Source of the DNA: CAVQBC01 sp963848415
GTDB taxonomy: Bacteria; Actinomycetota; Thermoleophilia; Solirubrobacterales; Solirubrobacteraceae
DNA: 64,000 bases
Assembly (NCBI GenBank): GCA_963848415.1
Contig: CAWKDN010000001.1
Span: forward strand, 1,922,001-1,986,000
Direction: 5' to 3'
Under the pieces are notes generated by a model, which was given only the letters and a program-made list of their open reading frames with translations, did no database searches and was not told where the DNA came from. Each line of letters starts with the position of its first letter. Within the stretch, counting starts at the first letter, position 1. The position numbers and the translations under genes are program-made. Of the stretch, positions 63,219-64,000 are shown piece by piece.

Positions 63219-64000
63219 CTAGCGGCGGGCGCGGACCAGCACGGTCCGGCTCGTCCCGGCGACGTGCGCGCCGCCGTCGCGGGCGAGCACGCGGACCTGG
63301 TAGCGGGCGGCGCGCCGCCCCGGTGACGGGCGCCGGACGCTGAAGCGGTAGCGCGATCGGTCGCCGCTCGCCGCGCGCAGTCCGGCGCGGTCGACGGTGA
63401 CCCAGCGCCCCGACCGCGAGCGCTTGCGCAGCGACGCCCGCCCGGCCGGGGCGGCCGGCCAGACCGAGCCCTCGATGCGCGTCCGCCGGGTACCGCGGCG
63501 GCGCGTTCGCACGCCGACCTTGACCTCGACGGGCACCGTCAGGACCGGGCTGCTCAGCGGCGTGCCGGTGCGGGTGAGCACCCGCACGCGGCTGGTGACC
63601 CGTAGGCCGGGAAGGCCGAGCGCGAACGTCCCGCGCGAGCCCGCGCGCACCGTGGCGCCGACCTGGCCGAACGGGGCGGTGAAGGGGAAGGGCTGGACCT
63701 CGAGCGCGACCGGCGTGCCGGGGCTGGCGGCGCCCTGGACGGCGCCGGAGGCGGTCAGCGCCTGGCCCCACTCCGGGCGCGCCGGGTCGACCGAGAGGGT
63801 CACGCCGGTGATCCCCCGCGGCGTCGTGAACGCGCGGTTGGCGCCGCGCGTGGTGCCGGCGGCGTTGGCGGCCACCACGCGATACTGGTAGCGGGTGTTG
63901 GGCGCGAGGCCGGTGACCGGCGCGCTGACCGCCACGCCGCGGCTGCCGGCGCCGGCGCTCGCGGCCGGCGTCGACGCGCCGTAGCGCGTAGTGCGCCCGT
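63219..64000 (-). CDS. FN3-domain exported-type protein, N-terminal part beyond the window
   Basis: At least 260 residues are visible, and the frame is open to the window end, so the start is missing. The first visible part is a fibronectin type III-like domain: TTRYGASTPAASAG, then VTGLAPNTRYQYRVVAANAA and FTTPRG. The rest is Arg- and Val-rich beta structure with repeats such as RVRVLTRTGTPL and RYQVRVLARDGGAHVAG, typical of secreted surface proteins of this group. The enzymatic or adhesive part, if any, would be upstream. It ends in the basic VLVRARR. Confidence 0.7.
   Translation of the reverse strand, partial: GRTTRYGASTPAASAGAGSRGVAVSAPVTGLAPNTRYQYRVVAANAAGTTRGANRAFTTPRGITGVTLSVDPARPEWGQALTASGAVQGAASPGTPVALEVQPFPFTAPFGQVGATVRAGSRGTFALGLPGLRVTSRVRVLTRTGTPLSSPVLTVPVEVKVGVRTRRRGTRRTRIEGSVWPAAPAGRASLRKRSRSGRWVTVDRAGLRAASGDRSRYRFSVRRPSPGRRAARYQVRVLARDGGAHVAGTSRTVLVRARR

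Overview
This 64-kb window is about 70% or more G+C. Genes are tightly packed and codons end mostly in G or C. Many genes start with GTG, and 1-8 bp start/stop overlaps are common. Several starts lie only 6-10 nt after a TANNNT box, which suggests leaderless mRNAs. The gene content (complete GlgE/TreS/Pep2/GlgB pathway, an F420-type PPOX protein, an LLM flavin oxidoreductase, MoxR/DUF58/vWA operons, actinobacterial TIR and MMPL proteins) points to an actinobacterium. I infer a Thermoleophilia/Solirubrobacterales-like lineage, but no rRNA gene is present to prove it. I saw no tRNA, rRNA, CRISPR array, insertion sequence or prophage.

Layout. (1) 1-7.8 kb: a GntR/UTRA regulator (5' end cut off) heads a sugar ABC importer operon (lipoprotein, two permeases, BadF-type kinase, MsmK-type ATPase). 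An F420-type PPOX protein and a GH4 phospho-glycosidase follow on the other strand. (2) 7.8-19.8 kb: a DUF892 protein with a histone-like tail, a cupin, then an envelope-stress-like district. That district holds a small secreted protein/MoxR/DUF58/vWA operon, a divergent response regulator and histidine kinase, an orphan membrane protein, an HtrA protease/vWA operon and a sigma-70 factor. A zone of broken genes (15.7-16.6 kb) lies inside it. (3) 19.8-28.2 kb: a class II aldolase and a glycerol-1-phosphate dehydrogenase-like gene, a damaged TAP-type hydrolase, AlgH, an RNB ribonuclease, a frameshifted GH13 glucosidase and an LLM oxidoreductase. (4) 28.3-32.2 kb: cupin and TetR, then a SLOG (LSDAT) gene, two 2-TM SLATT genes and a convergent TIR gene with a multi-TM tail. 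(5) 32.3-39.2 kb: mixed hydrolases, aldo/keto reductase, SMP-30, RibD/DHFR-like protein, a frameshifted SGNH hydrolase and a methyltransferase. (6) 39.2-47.7 kb: malQ divergent from glgE-treS-pep2-glgB. (7) 47.7-53.2 kb: an ArsR/AHSA1/VOC/VOC/oxidoreductase cluster, then a subtilase with a small partner, and a cupin. (8) 53.4-64 kb: hydantoinase A and B subunits, an MMPL transporter, a large LuxR-type ATPase regulator, a SnoaL relic and the end of an FN3-domain protein.

How the genes may work together. The most striking unit is 29.4-32.2 kb. It combines a nucleotide-sensor-type SLOG domain, two candidate pore-forming SLATT proteins and a membrane TIR enzyme with its putative catalytic Glu. 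This matches the logic of nucleotide-signal conflict systems such as Thoeris, but in a combination I do not recognise as an experimentally described system. The second notable unit is the two-component/sigma/HtrA/MoxR district, where the moxR and htrA operons share a near-identical 33-bp upstream element. Four single-base insertions interrupt otherwise intact conserved genes (25.5-27.1, 37.6-38.3 and 44.1-45.5 kb). They should be checked as assembly errors before being called pseudogenes.
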